Part shown: positions 34,124 through 44,499 of the stretch, in pieces | Position numbering within the stretch: the stretch's first letter is position 1 | How the letters are laid out: every line of letters begins with the position of its first letter | DNA from: Polytrichum commune | Lineage: Eukaryota > Streptophyta > Polytrichopsida > Polytrichales > Polytrichaceae | NCBI GenBank assembly: GCA_950295325.1 | Contig: OX485807.1 | Span: forward strand, 10,195,001 to 10,259,000 | Length of the DNA: 64,000 nucleotides | Direction of reading: 5' to 3' | Program-made: the position numbers and the translations under genes | Notes under the pieces: generated by a model | The model's input: the letters and a program-made list of their open reading frames with translations, nothing else | Database searches by the model: none | What the model was told of the DNA's origin: nothing

Positions 34124-37100
34124 CTATGGGGGGTCTAGTGTTTGGGGCAGTGGTTGGTGGTTTTCTATTCTTCTTTTGTGTAGGAGGATAGACATGGCAT
34201 ATTTAATAGCGATAGTATTGATGTTTTTAAAGGTATTTTTAATGATAGGCATAGGTATTTTAAATTTATTTTCAAGTGATTTCATTGAAGGAATGTGTGT
34301 AGTGGCTCTAGCGCCTGCGGTGATTATAATAAGGGGGTCAACTTTCCATCCTCTAGCAGCAATACTATCAATTAATGGTTTGTACTTGTTATTTTTTGCT
34401 TCGAGTGTTTCTGGAGCGAATCTATCATTACAGTATGTAAATTCGAGGAATTGTATGGTGAGGTTGGGGTCCAAGTCTGTGGGGGGGTCATTTTGGTATG
34501 GTAATCCTCTAACACAGAGGATGTCAGGTCTAAATCTGGAGTTACAATGGCATCTTTGTGTACCGCATGTGCAAGGGAGTAGCCAATTGGGAACGGTGTT
34601 TTCCTGGGGTGTATTATTGAAAGTGCCAACATTCATGAGAGTATAACATCTAGATTTCTCAGATGAGATTAGTAGTTTCCTAATTCCCCATATTGCTTTG
34701 TTGTGTCTTTTGACGTGGAGTGAGTGTATATGTTGTTGTTTACACGTAAGTAGTACGTGTAACCACGTGTCCGGTTCGTATGAGGTGCAAATGGGGCATG
34801 TAACAGAGGGATATGTTTGTCTACCGAAGAACAATTGTTTTCGAGCATTGCCCATATATGTTCCTGTTCGGAATTTTATGAGACATGATTTTTGTTTATC
34901 CGTGACTTCCGGGTTTTCCCAGAATTCGTTAGAAAATTCTTTATCTATATCTGCATTTCCTGTCCATTTGTAAGTGTTGGGGGTTTGTGTGGCCATGTTT
35001 TCCAAGTTGTTTTCCCTATCGTATTTAATAATTTGTTTTTCTAGGAATCTAACGGGGCCTTTATCAGGAACGTCCGTCATTGAGGCCCAAATGTCCTTTT
35101 GGTAGTAGTATGGGGTGGCATGAGCATGCTCATATGGATGAATGGCAATTATGTGCTCTAGTTCTAGCCCTTCTTTTGCCAATTTGTCTGCTTGTTCGTT
35201 GCCGTCAATGTTGACGTGTGCTCTAACTTTGTATAGTGTGATTGGTTGTGTCCGGTTTTGAAGTAGTTGTACCATGGTGGCGAGGGTAATTTGGTCGGGG
35301 TGGCTATTGTGAAGTGTGGGGTGTTTAATTTGTGTGTTGAGTAAGTGTAATACGTTTAGACTGTCGGTAAATATGTATGCGGGTTCGTTTGGGTATAGTG
35401 TATTAATGGTTGTTAGTGTTTCATGTATTGCTATCATTTCTGCTCGTAGTATGTTTTGGTGTCCATGTAGTCTTTTGGAGATGTTAAGGCCCTTGGGGCT
35501 ATAGATTCCATAGCCGGCTCTTTCTCTTCTCCATATTCCAGGGTTAATTTCTTTGGGTTTCATGAAAGAGCCGTCTGTGTAGTAGCTGAATTGAGGGTGG
35601 AATTTTAGTGGTAAGTTAGTTTGGTAATCTGGGAGTTGTGGAATAGGTGTGTTATTATTTACGGGTGTGTTTGGATAGTTAGATTTAGCCCATTTTTTGC
35701 TAGGGTTAATGGCGGTATTCACAGGAGTGGGTGGTGCAATTTGTGTGTGAATTTGTATTATTTGGAGGTTATTTGCTATGTTGGTAAGTTGATTCATTTG
35801 TTCGTAGGTACCGATGTGATTGTTTTGGTGGTGGATACAGAATATTCGTAATGTTGATAATTCTTTCCTCGTGATATTGAGTTCGGGGGGAATTGTGGGT
35901 TCTTCGTATATAATGGTGTCTGCTGCAAAGTGGGCAATGATGTGTGTGTCCGAGAATGGGCCAGTATATGGGTTAAAATTGTGGTACCAATCCATGTCTT
36001 TTGAAATAAGTATAGTGATTGTATTTGGATCGTTTTTGGCCGCAATGCGGGCCCAATGGATGGCTTGTTGTAAGTCTGTTGCGTTATGGGGGTGGGCGTA
36101 ACCAATTCCCTTCCATTTTTGGTCAAACGCTTTTCCTAGGGATCCAAATATTCTATCCCTGGAGAATGGTGAGTGGAATTAGGTGAATTGTATGGGGCAA
36201 GTAACTGGGATGAGAAGTATGAATGGTTGATATTGAAGGATGTTATTAGGAAGTCTAGTATTGGAGTTGGTATTGTGTATTGGGCTTGTTTAAGTGGATC
36301 GTTTTTTGGAATACGGTATTTATACCTTTGGTATAGCCACACGATTTCTATTTCAAATGATTGGGTAGGTGGTTCTAGACTATGTGGGGTATCTTTAGCT
36401 TGATGGTATTGTTTCTATAACCACAATAATATAGTTTTTGAGATGGTAATGAGGTGCCGACCGTTGTCTTCATATATGTGAGCGACGTCGAATTGTGTTT
36501 GGATAGTGTTAGTGTTTGTTTCGATGTCACTCTCTGGGTTGCATTCATTAATGGAGATATGTATCAATGGGATAATTGTGGTAGGGATAACGTATCTAGT
36601 GTCTCGTTGTTGTTCTATGGAGAAGTATGCATTGATGATGTTTGAGAAGTGTTTGTGTTGTCTTTTTGTATAATATTGGGTAAGTAGTTCGGTGTTGTAA
36701 CGACTAGTATATACGTCACAATAGGGGAATAAATCTCTTTGGGTGCGCCATTTGTTGTATGTATTATTATTTGGGGTAATCCATTGGCATAGATATGATG
36801 TGTCTTTTCTTTGTATCCCATTAGAATCTGTGAGTTGTCGTTGTTTGTGGTCAAGTATTGTGTGTATGGGAAATTTACGGGGGTTTTTAAGCATATTATT
36901 GGGAGGTGGGGGTAGGTGGGGGACCGGGGGGTTCGGGGGGTTCGGGGGGTGTATAGGGGGAGTTGGGTGTTGAAGAAGGATGTTGTGGTTTACTATTGTA
37001 TAATCATTTTTTAGGGTTCGTGGAGGATAGTGGTGTGGGCATGGGAGTGGACATTCTCGGTGACAGGAAGGGTGGCAGAATAATTGGTTTGCGATGTTTA

Positions 37101-40100
37101 ATGCACTCTTTATAAGTTTTGTAGGGTTGGAGTGGTATATTTTAAAGTCATCTGGGTTCATTAGGGTGACACCGTTGGACATGGTTATTTGTTCTAATTT
37201 TATTATATTATGCAATAGAAGTTTTTGTAATAGTTTAAATGAAGTGTTGGGATTTAGGCCCTGTAGGTTTTGTGCTTCTTTCAACCATGCGGTTTCGAGT
37301 GGGGACGGATTTAATAGAAATGTATCTATTGTGCTTTTTAGGTGGACTCCAGCTTCATGTTTGAGTAGGAATAATATTCTGGTGATAGGTGATCTAACGC
37401 AGTGGTGGTATTTAATGTGGGTTATTTCTTTGGAGCCTCCAAATTTAGCTAATATAAATTGTGTCAAACCATAATAGATTTCGCCAAGTCTACCTTTGTC
37501 ATTGAGGGCGTTTTGTAGTTGTTCTCCAATACAGCGCAGGTAGGCATTTTGTAGTGAGAATGCTTCAATTCCGAATAGATCATGTGGAAGTTGTGTAGCA
37601 ATATTAGATGTACATTTCAATAATCCGCATATTGTCTTGTGGAGTACTATAATCTTTTTGTCGAGTTTTTTGATGGCCGGAATAGAGTATGGTATTGCGT
37701 AAAAGCTATAGGCTATTCTAGCACGTATGACTGTGTCCGCCATGTTGATTTTTTGCTTCATGGTGGCTAGGCATGCTACGAGGGCTTGACATTGTTTGAT
37801 GATTTTTGCTGTAGTGGTGTTTATTTGTGTTTTCCATTTAAGTGAAGGTGCGAGGTTTATTCCAAGATAAGTGTATGGTTCGTGTTGGTCTAAAACTGGA
37901 ATTTGTTGGTTTCTATAATTTATATTAGTAGATTGGATCAAGGCTTTGAATGTTATGGGATTCATTTTTGATTTATTAGGACATCCGGTCACTGTGCATT
38001 TGGGTATTCCAAGGTCCATTCCTGCCCATCCGCAGAATTTGTCTAATTTATTTAGTTGTACTTGTAATGATTTTAGTTTGTTAGCAATAGCTGCCAAGTT
38101 ATCTGCATATGCTGCGGATGTAATTTTTTCTTTAGATGTTCCGAAGGTGTATCCATTATCACCTTGGTGTAGCCATCTAAGGAGGGGTTCTAAAAATATT
38201 AAAAATAAGTATGGGCTGAGAGTGTCTCCTTGTATTGTACCTCTTTGAATGGGAATAGGTAGGGTTTTACCAAAGTGTTCTCCCGTAAATATGGTAGATG
38301 ATTGTGAGTATATATTCCCGATGAGGTTTATGGCGTCAGCTGGATAGCCCAGGTCCTTCATTATGGCTAAAAGTCTTGCATGGTCAATGGAGCCGAAAGC
38401 ATTTTTGAAGTCGATGTAGAGGATGTATATATCTTGGTTCATGAGTCTAGCATCTTCTAATGCTGCAATGAGGATTTGAAGTTGCCTAGATGTTCCTGTT
38501 TCAGCTCTAAATCCTTCTTAGCTGTCATGCAATATTTGGTATCTTTCCCCATAAGCTGAAAGGATAGATGTTAGTGTGTTTGTGTATAATTTATATATGG
38601 TGTTAGCTAGTGCGATAGGTCTGTGGTTGGTAAGTTTTGACGGGTCACCTTTCTTATATAGTAAAATTGTTAAACTGGTTTCCACGATGCGGGAATTTGC
38701 TTTTGTTTGTAGCAGTGTTTGAAGAATAAATAGAGTAGTTTGTGAAATCGTGGGGGCATATTTTTTAAGATTGAATTAGGGATTTTGTCTGGGCCCGGAG
38801 CTTTGTTGTTGCCTAGGTTTTTAAGGCAGAAGTCGTATGTTTTTTGGTCAAAGTATGTGTGCAGGGGAATTTGGGGTTCACCACGTTGATCGATTGTAAA
38901 TCCTTCTAGGTCGTGCCATGGGTATTGCCTAACACCACATGTGTAGTATGGTGGGTGAATATTATGGTAGTGACATGTGGGTACTGTTGGGCGGTTACTG
39001 ATGGATTGTTGGATGTGTATTTCTTTTGTAATGTCTTCAGGGCTAGTTATGATATTGTTTTGTCTATCCGTGATGGAGTCTAGGGGGGAGGTTTCGGAGT
39101 GTTTGAAGACTTTCCTATTTATATTTTTGAGGTTTTTTTCATACATTTGTCGGTATTTTGATACAGCTTTAAGAATACAGTCTTTGGTATATTTTGTGGT
39201 GATTTTTTTGGCGTTTTTATTAGCAGTTTTTACGATGGCAGCTATGATGTCTATCCATTCATTTGGAGGAGTGGTTGTTGTGGATGGATGTGGAATTAAC
39301 ACATTTTGGTGATTTCGGATTTCATTTAGAATAGGGTGAGTTTGCCAGTGTGGGTTGTTTTTTGTAATGTATACAGTTTTCCTAATAAGGTGATATGTTT
39401 CAAGGTGTTTTTTCCATTCTTTAGATAGCTTTCGTGGTAGGAAGCCACCTTGATGTGCAGTTTTGTTCGTGAGGGATGGTATTGGGGCTGCTTTGCAGGT
39501 TTTTTCAATGGTTTCAGAGATTTTCTCTACAATATTGTCTAGTGTTTCACAGGCTTCTTGCCATTGATCAGGGTTGAGGTGGTTGTGGTCCTCTAGTAAT
39601 TTGGTTAGTTCGTTTAGTTGCGGGGAGTATGTTTCGAAAAATTCTATATTGAATTTTTCTAAGTTTTCCGGAGGGATTGGGTTTAGTATTCTGGTTGGTG
39701 TGATATTCGTGGGGAGTAGGGGTCTAGCTATAAGTGTGTTTTGGGGTATGTGCAGAGTGACTGGGTAGTGGTCTGAGTTTAGATTCATGTCTGTGTTTGT
39801 TGTGGAGGTGAATCTATTATTATCTGGTGAGTTGATATAAAAGCCGTCTATAAGGCTGGTTGATGTGTAATTATAGCTGCCTTGTCTAGAGAGGGTAGTG
39901 TCCGTAGGAATATATTCTAAATTGAGGGTTGTGGTGAAGTTTTTCCATTGTATGTTTTCTTCTTGTGGAGGTGTGCTATTGTTATGGTTTTGTCTACCAG
40001 TGAGTGTAATGTCTCGGTTAAAATCACCACATAGGATGTGCGTGTGGTTTGGATGTGCAATGATTTGATTAGTGATTGCGGTTTTGAGGTACGGAATGAG

Positions 40101-41606
40101 GTGGATATCTTCTAAGTGTGTGGGCATATACATGTGTATAATTAGGCATGGTATGAGTGGGTGATTGTTTATTTTTATTATTTGTAAGTATGGGGAGATG
40201 TTTGCTGGTGAAGGAATCTTGGTGACGTTTCCGGGAAATGCGTATTTGTTATGAATTAGTGTGAGTAGGCAACCTCTTCCGGGGGTGTAAGGCATTCTTT
40301 GTTGTATACATCTTGTGAGGGCGTGCGTGTTGTTAAAAATAAGTTTGTATTCAGGGAATAAATTTTGTATGTATTTTGTTGATTTAGTTGCTGTCAATTT
40401 GGTTTCTTGGATATTAATGATTGCAGTGTTTCTGAAGGAGTAGTTTATTAGGTTTTGTAGGTTTGGTAAGGCTGTGTTAAGCGATGAGGCATTTCAAGTT
40501 ATCATGTTTGTTTCGTGGTTGATATTTATGACGTTTCTTGGAGTTGGTGTAGGGGTGTTTGGGAGTGGAGGCGGGTGTGAGTATTCGTTTATGTTTTCTA
40601 GGCATCGGAGAGATTCGGTTATTAATTTTTCTGGAAGATAGGGAAATTTTCTTTGGAGTGTGGCTGGAGTAGGTGGGGTTTCTTGGCTATGGATGAATTC
40701 ATATAGTTCAGTCTGTATAGTGTTTTTGGGGAGTATTATGTCTTGGTTATTTTCTACAAATGTAGTGTATGGATGTTGTGTTAGAATATGTCGTTCGGGG
40801 GGGTTGTTAAGGTTGGCTAGCCTAATAATAAGTGTGTTGGTCCATATATTGTTAAAGTGGTGAATGTATGGTTGGGCTAGTATATTGTTACATATGTTTA
40901 TTGAGGGGTTTATAGTGATGATTAAGGCGTATAGTATGTGAGTTGATGGGGAATGACTTTGTGTTTGGATGTATTGATGTAAATATGTATATATAGTGGT
41001 TGTTTGGTGATGTAGTGGATGATTATGTTTTAGTATGGGTGCAAATGTGGTGGCTATGTGTTGATATTCGGGTTGCAGTTTTATCGTATTTGGAATAAAA
41101 TATTCTTTGGCTCTCTTTTTGTGTGAAGCGGGATATGTGTGTAAAATATCAGGCATTGGTCCAGGGTTGGGTTCTATATCTACACATTTTAATAATGTTA
41201 GTTTGTTAATGAAGTAGTACACATGAAGTTGTATCGTTTTTGGTTTTTTCTTGTTTATTTTTAGATATTTGGTAAGTATGAATCTAGTTGTTGTAAAAAT
41301 ATTAGCTAAGACGGGTATTTTGTTTGATATTTGTTTGGTTGAGAAGTGTGTATTTGTGTTCTCTTTAGGTGTATGGTCTGTTATTTTGTTAGGTGTCCAG
41401 CTGTTTACGATTTGGTATTTGTTTATATTTTTGTGGCGAGGCCGGGAGGCCGAGGCCGTTTCATGTTGAAGGCGATGTTTCAATTGAAGTTTATGTTTAG
41501 AATGAAATTTATATTTTATGTGTATAGAGTGGTTGTGGTAGGATTCGTGTAGGTGTGGGTATATTGTTTGTTTATTTTTGTGGCGAGGCCGATAGGCCGA
41601 GGCCAT
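34124..41606 (-). pseudogene. LINE ORF2: 2A-like, APE, RT, RNase H, finger, RLE
   Basis: From the in-frame ATG at 41606 (MASAYRPRHKN) the frame spans about 2490 codons. A 150-residue leader ends in LLKCVDIEPNPGP (2A-like, 41157-41180). APE follows (INIQETKL near 40410, CGDFNRD near 40030, NSDHYPV near 39770). RT shows NNKAPGPDKIPNSILKN near 38790, YIDFKNAFGSIDH near 38390, GTIQGDTLSPYLF near 38210, and YADN at 38098-38109 where YADD is usual. A Cys/His cluster CHPSCHRECPLPCPHH lies near 37060. RNase H has YTDGSF (35575), RAEMIAIHE, FTDSLNVL and HVNIDGNEQADKLA, so all four acidic residues are kept. A CPIC...H...C...H finger is near 34720-34800. The RLE has FRPDILC (34530), LEFTYC (34430) and KNNKYKPL (34385). 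Breaks: a TGA near 40484 in MIT-stop-NASSL, a shift near 38680, a TAA near 38520, a TAG at 36415 and a shift near 36140. Confidence 0.75.
41157..41180 (-). other. 2A-like ribosome-skipping motif DIEPNPGP
   Basis: The ORF2 leader reads LTLLKCVDIEPNPGP and is followed by MPDIL. This fits the 2A consensus D(V/I)ExNPG/P with the usual upstream leucine-rich stretch (LLK-C). In viruses and some LINEs (for example Trypanosoma L1Tc) the motif makes the ribosome skip the final Gly-Pro bond. Here it would free a leader of about 150 residues from the APE-RT polyprotein. Activity is inferred, not shown. Confidence 0.8.
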
Positions 41607-41612
41607 TTGGTG
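41440..41612. repeat. Duplicated GGCCGAGGCC box in the ORF2 leader
   Basis: TTTGTGGCGAGGCC followed by GGCCGAGGCC occurs at 41434-41460 and again at 41577-41604, about 140 bp apart. Both are GC-rich islands in AT-rich DNA. In ORF2 sense they encode ASA(Y/S)RPRHKN twice, and the upstream one carries the first ATG. They look like an internal leader duplication. Confidence 0.6.
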
Positions 41613-41859
41613 TTTTGTTTGGTGTTTTATAAGGAGTTTGGTGAATATTCTTATTTTTGTATTAGTTGTGAGTAACCTTTTAGTTTGTGTGAGCGTCTTT
41701 TTATTGTGTGATACCGGTTGTTTATTTGTCTGTGTGTTGTTTATTGTGTGTTTAATGGGCGTTTTTGTTTTTATTTTATTTATTTGTATTCTTAGAGTGG
41801 TATTGGTAAGTACTATGATTGTTTTGTTTGGTTTTAGAATGTGTGTTGTGAGGTTTTTA

Positions 41860-42335
41860 TATATATCATTTAATAATACTATACGGTATTTGTATATATG
41901 TTTGTTGTATTTTGTATGTAAATATAATTTTATATTATATGTTTTTGATATTACGTATGTTAGAATTAGCCTTGTCCGTATAGTGTTGAAGAATACTATA
42001 CGGTGTTTGTATTGTTTTTTATTGTAATTTATATACAAATCTATTTTTATTTTATATTTACTTGTTGTTTTGTATATAAAGTTTTGTTTTATACGTATAG
42101 TATTTAATAATACACTACGGTGTTTGTATTTTATATATAAGTATATTTTTATTTTATATTTATTTGTTGTTTTGTATATAAATTTTTGTTTTATACGTAT
42201 GGTATTTAATAATACTATACGGTATTTGTTTTTGTGTTTTGTATAGAAATATACTTTTATTTTATGTTTTATTGAAGTTACGTATTTAAAAAATCGTTGT
42301 TTACTTTTAGTATTTAGTAATACTATATGGTATTG
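41860..42335. repeat. Five-unit minisatellite between LINE ORF1 and ORF2
   Basis: The phrase ATTTAATAATACTATACGGT recurs in slightly changed form at about 41867, 41979, 42099, 42201 and 42309, so units are about 102-120 bp. Each is followed by AT-rich filler with 'tttttattttatat'. In element sense the array is open in the ORF2 frame and would encode a basic repeat (YRIVLLNTIRIK...). It lacks an ATG, so it is more likely a spacer. Confidence 0.75.
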
Positions 42336-42409
42336 GAATTTATTTTTGTTGAATTTTGTATAAAAATATACTTTTATTTTGTTTTTCTTTGTCGCTACGA
42401 ATGTCAAAA

Positions 42410-43340
42410 CTAGTTTGACGTGTCCATATTACCTTCAATTTCGGGTGTGTCGGGGTGATCCGCTTGGAGGGTTTCGAGGGTGATGCGCATTTGCTTTTGG
42501 AGGAGTGCAATTTGAATTCTTGAGTTGCGATTTGATTCTGCTTGTACTTTATCGGCATACATTCTTGCTTCTTCTACAATTTCCTCTTTAAGGAGGCTCA
42601 TCTCTTTCCGAATTACTACTGCCCCTTTATTTACCGCCTCTTCAACCATCTTGCTTAAGTCCGCTTTTGTGTATCCTTTCGGAGGTGCATTCTCCATTGC
42701 TTGGATTGTGTTTGCAAGTGCGGTATTCACATCGGAAAACCCAAGTCTAGTAAGTTCTATTGGGGAGGGGGCGTCAATTCCATCTAGGCTTTTGGGATGG
42801 GGTGAAAATTCAACGTATTTGCCAAAAATTAGGTGATTTTGCTTCACATATTTTTTGTATACCACTGCGTTTAGACACTGCACATTGCATGAACCCACAT
42901 GTTTCCCTTTTTCTAATCGGAAGAAAATACCCGCTACGTTTTCCTCTCCAAAGAGTTTCTTTATTCCCTCCTCTAAGGCAGCGGTTGTTTTGGTTTTGTT
43001 AAGGTTTTTTGCAATTAAAACCACCGCATTTTTCCTAGCTTTGTCATCCTCTGAAAGTTTCTCGGTACTAGCAAAGTTAACTTCCATGATTTCATTAAAG
43101 AATGAAATCTTGTAAGTTTTAATTTTCTTAGCTTGGTCCGGGGATGGGGTTTTTATCCAAGCAAATTCTGCATTATCATTTTTTTGTACGTTGGTAACTT
43201 CAAACTCATATCCTCGTTTGAAGCTATCATTTACTATCTCCTCATGTAGTTGGAACCATTTCTTGTCCTTGAGTGTTGGACTAGAAATTTTAACCGAAAG
43301 TAAACTTGCTATTGCTATTGAGTCAAATGACTTGAAGACC
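42410..43340 (-). pseudogene. LINE ORF1, second part (RRM-like plus coiled coil)
   Basis: This frame is open from about 43332 to the TAG at 42410-42412. It has no ATG at its start, because it continues ORF1 from another frame. NAVVLIAKNLNKTKTTAALE and later GIFFRLEKGKHVGSCNVQCL, then FGKYVEFSPHPK, look like an RRM-type RNA-binding fold. A C-terminal charged helix (KEMSLLKEEIVEEARMYADK) follows, probably coiled coil. LINE ORF1 proteins bind the element RNA and help form the particle. The stop lies just before the minisatellite spacer. Confidence 0.6.
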
Positions 43341-44040
43341 AAACCCTATAATAAGAAATGTTGTCCAATTTGAGGATGAATGATCTTATTCCTAGTAGGA
43401 GATCATTACCATCTTTTAACGGATTCTTGAGGTGGAGTTTAATTGTTCCACTCCACCTCTTAGAGCTGTGAAAACAAAGTATAGCAATCGGTTCACCTAG
43501 CACTTCTCCTAGTTGAATATTCATTTTTTCCAGTCTAGCTTCCGTTTTTGCATAGATTTCATCTCTTGTTAGATTTCGATCACATAACTCAAATGCTATG
43601 GCAATTTGATAATCTAGAGAAAATCCATTTTCATCAACCTCAACATCAAACGGAACTTGAGTAAGGTTAAAATGCCCGCCCTCTTTTCCATCCAATCTCT
43701 TAGAAGGCCAAGCTTCTTGGGGAATGTATGGAAATGAGGGAATAGCTTCTAAGTGTTCTAATGCCTCATTATGTTCCATCCCAAATCTTACGAGTTCACT
43801 AACTGAGAGAGTAGGTTCTATCATTTCACCATTGTCACATGCTAGTGCATTGAGTGTATGGTATCCAAGCCAAAAGGGGGGGCGTTGGGGGGCGATTTCT
43901 TTCCCCTTAGCCTTCTTTTGGCTTGATACAATCATTACCCCGACTGACCGTTTTTGACCATTCAACACAATATCCATATTATCATTTTTTTGCTCAAAAA
44001 GTTTTCTAGTAGTGGCAGCAACGTTGGCGGATGAAGACAT
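43315..44040 (-). pseudogene. LINE ORF1, first part
   Basis: ATG at 44040 opens MSSSANVAATTRKLFEQ and the frame runs about 241 codons to the TAG at 43315. RPPFWLGYHTLNALACDNGE and GEPIAILCFHSSKRWSGTIK suggest another RRM-like fold. The next frame, holding the rest of ORF1, overlaps its last 16 codons or so. A one-base shift in that window joins both halves, by mutation or by programmed frameshifting. The frame also extends upstream of 44040 with a hydrophobic stretch (ATFITLVFWLTA), which I take to be leader sequence. Confidence 0.55.
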
Positions 44041-44499
44041 TCTGTTACAAGTACAATTTTTAAGTAAGTGACATATTTTTTGTGGAGATATAGCAAAGTT
44101 TATTTCCCCTATTACAACTCCATTCCACAAATTAAGTTGTGGGCCTGTTTGGATGTTGTTTGTAGGGAAGAAGCATGCATAGAATGTGTGAGAGTGTGCA
44201 CCATGAGAGTTTATCCAATATGAGGTGGCTGTGAGCCAGAAAACAAGAGTAATGAAGGTTGCATGAGCAAACCTCATTTTTCTAAGTAACCTACTTCTAC
44301 TACTAGGAATTGAAATGCTATGTGTATATTCTCCTAGTGGGTGCGCTTTAAGTGAGGATTCTTGCAACAAAAGTTTTACTTTGTGAATTAGTGTGTTTGT
44401 GTTTAATGTGAGAGCTGCCCTGTTATGAGTGGCTAATGTGCTAAGTGAGTGCTTGTATAGTTTCCTCTATATGCAACTGAAATTGAAAAAAAGTTTTGG

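Noticed and set aside
36173-40863. Many plus-strand open frames opposite the large LINE
   Set aside because: They are antisense shadows of ORF2; only the minus strand shows family motifs.
44041-44370. Hydrophobic N-terminal extension of LINE ORF1 as a signal peptide
   Set aside because: The frame extends without a good start, and the ATG at 44040 gives a normal ORF1 start.
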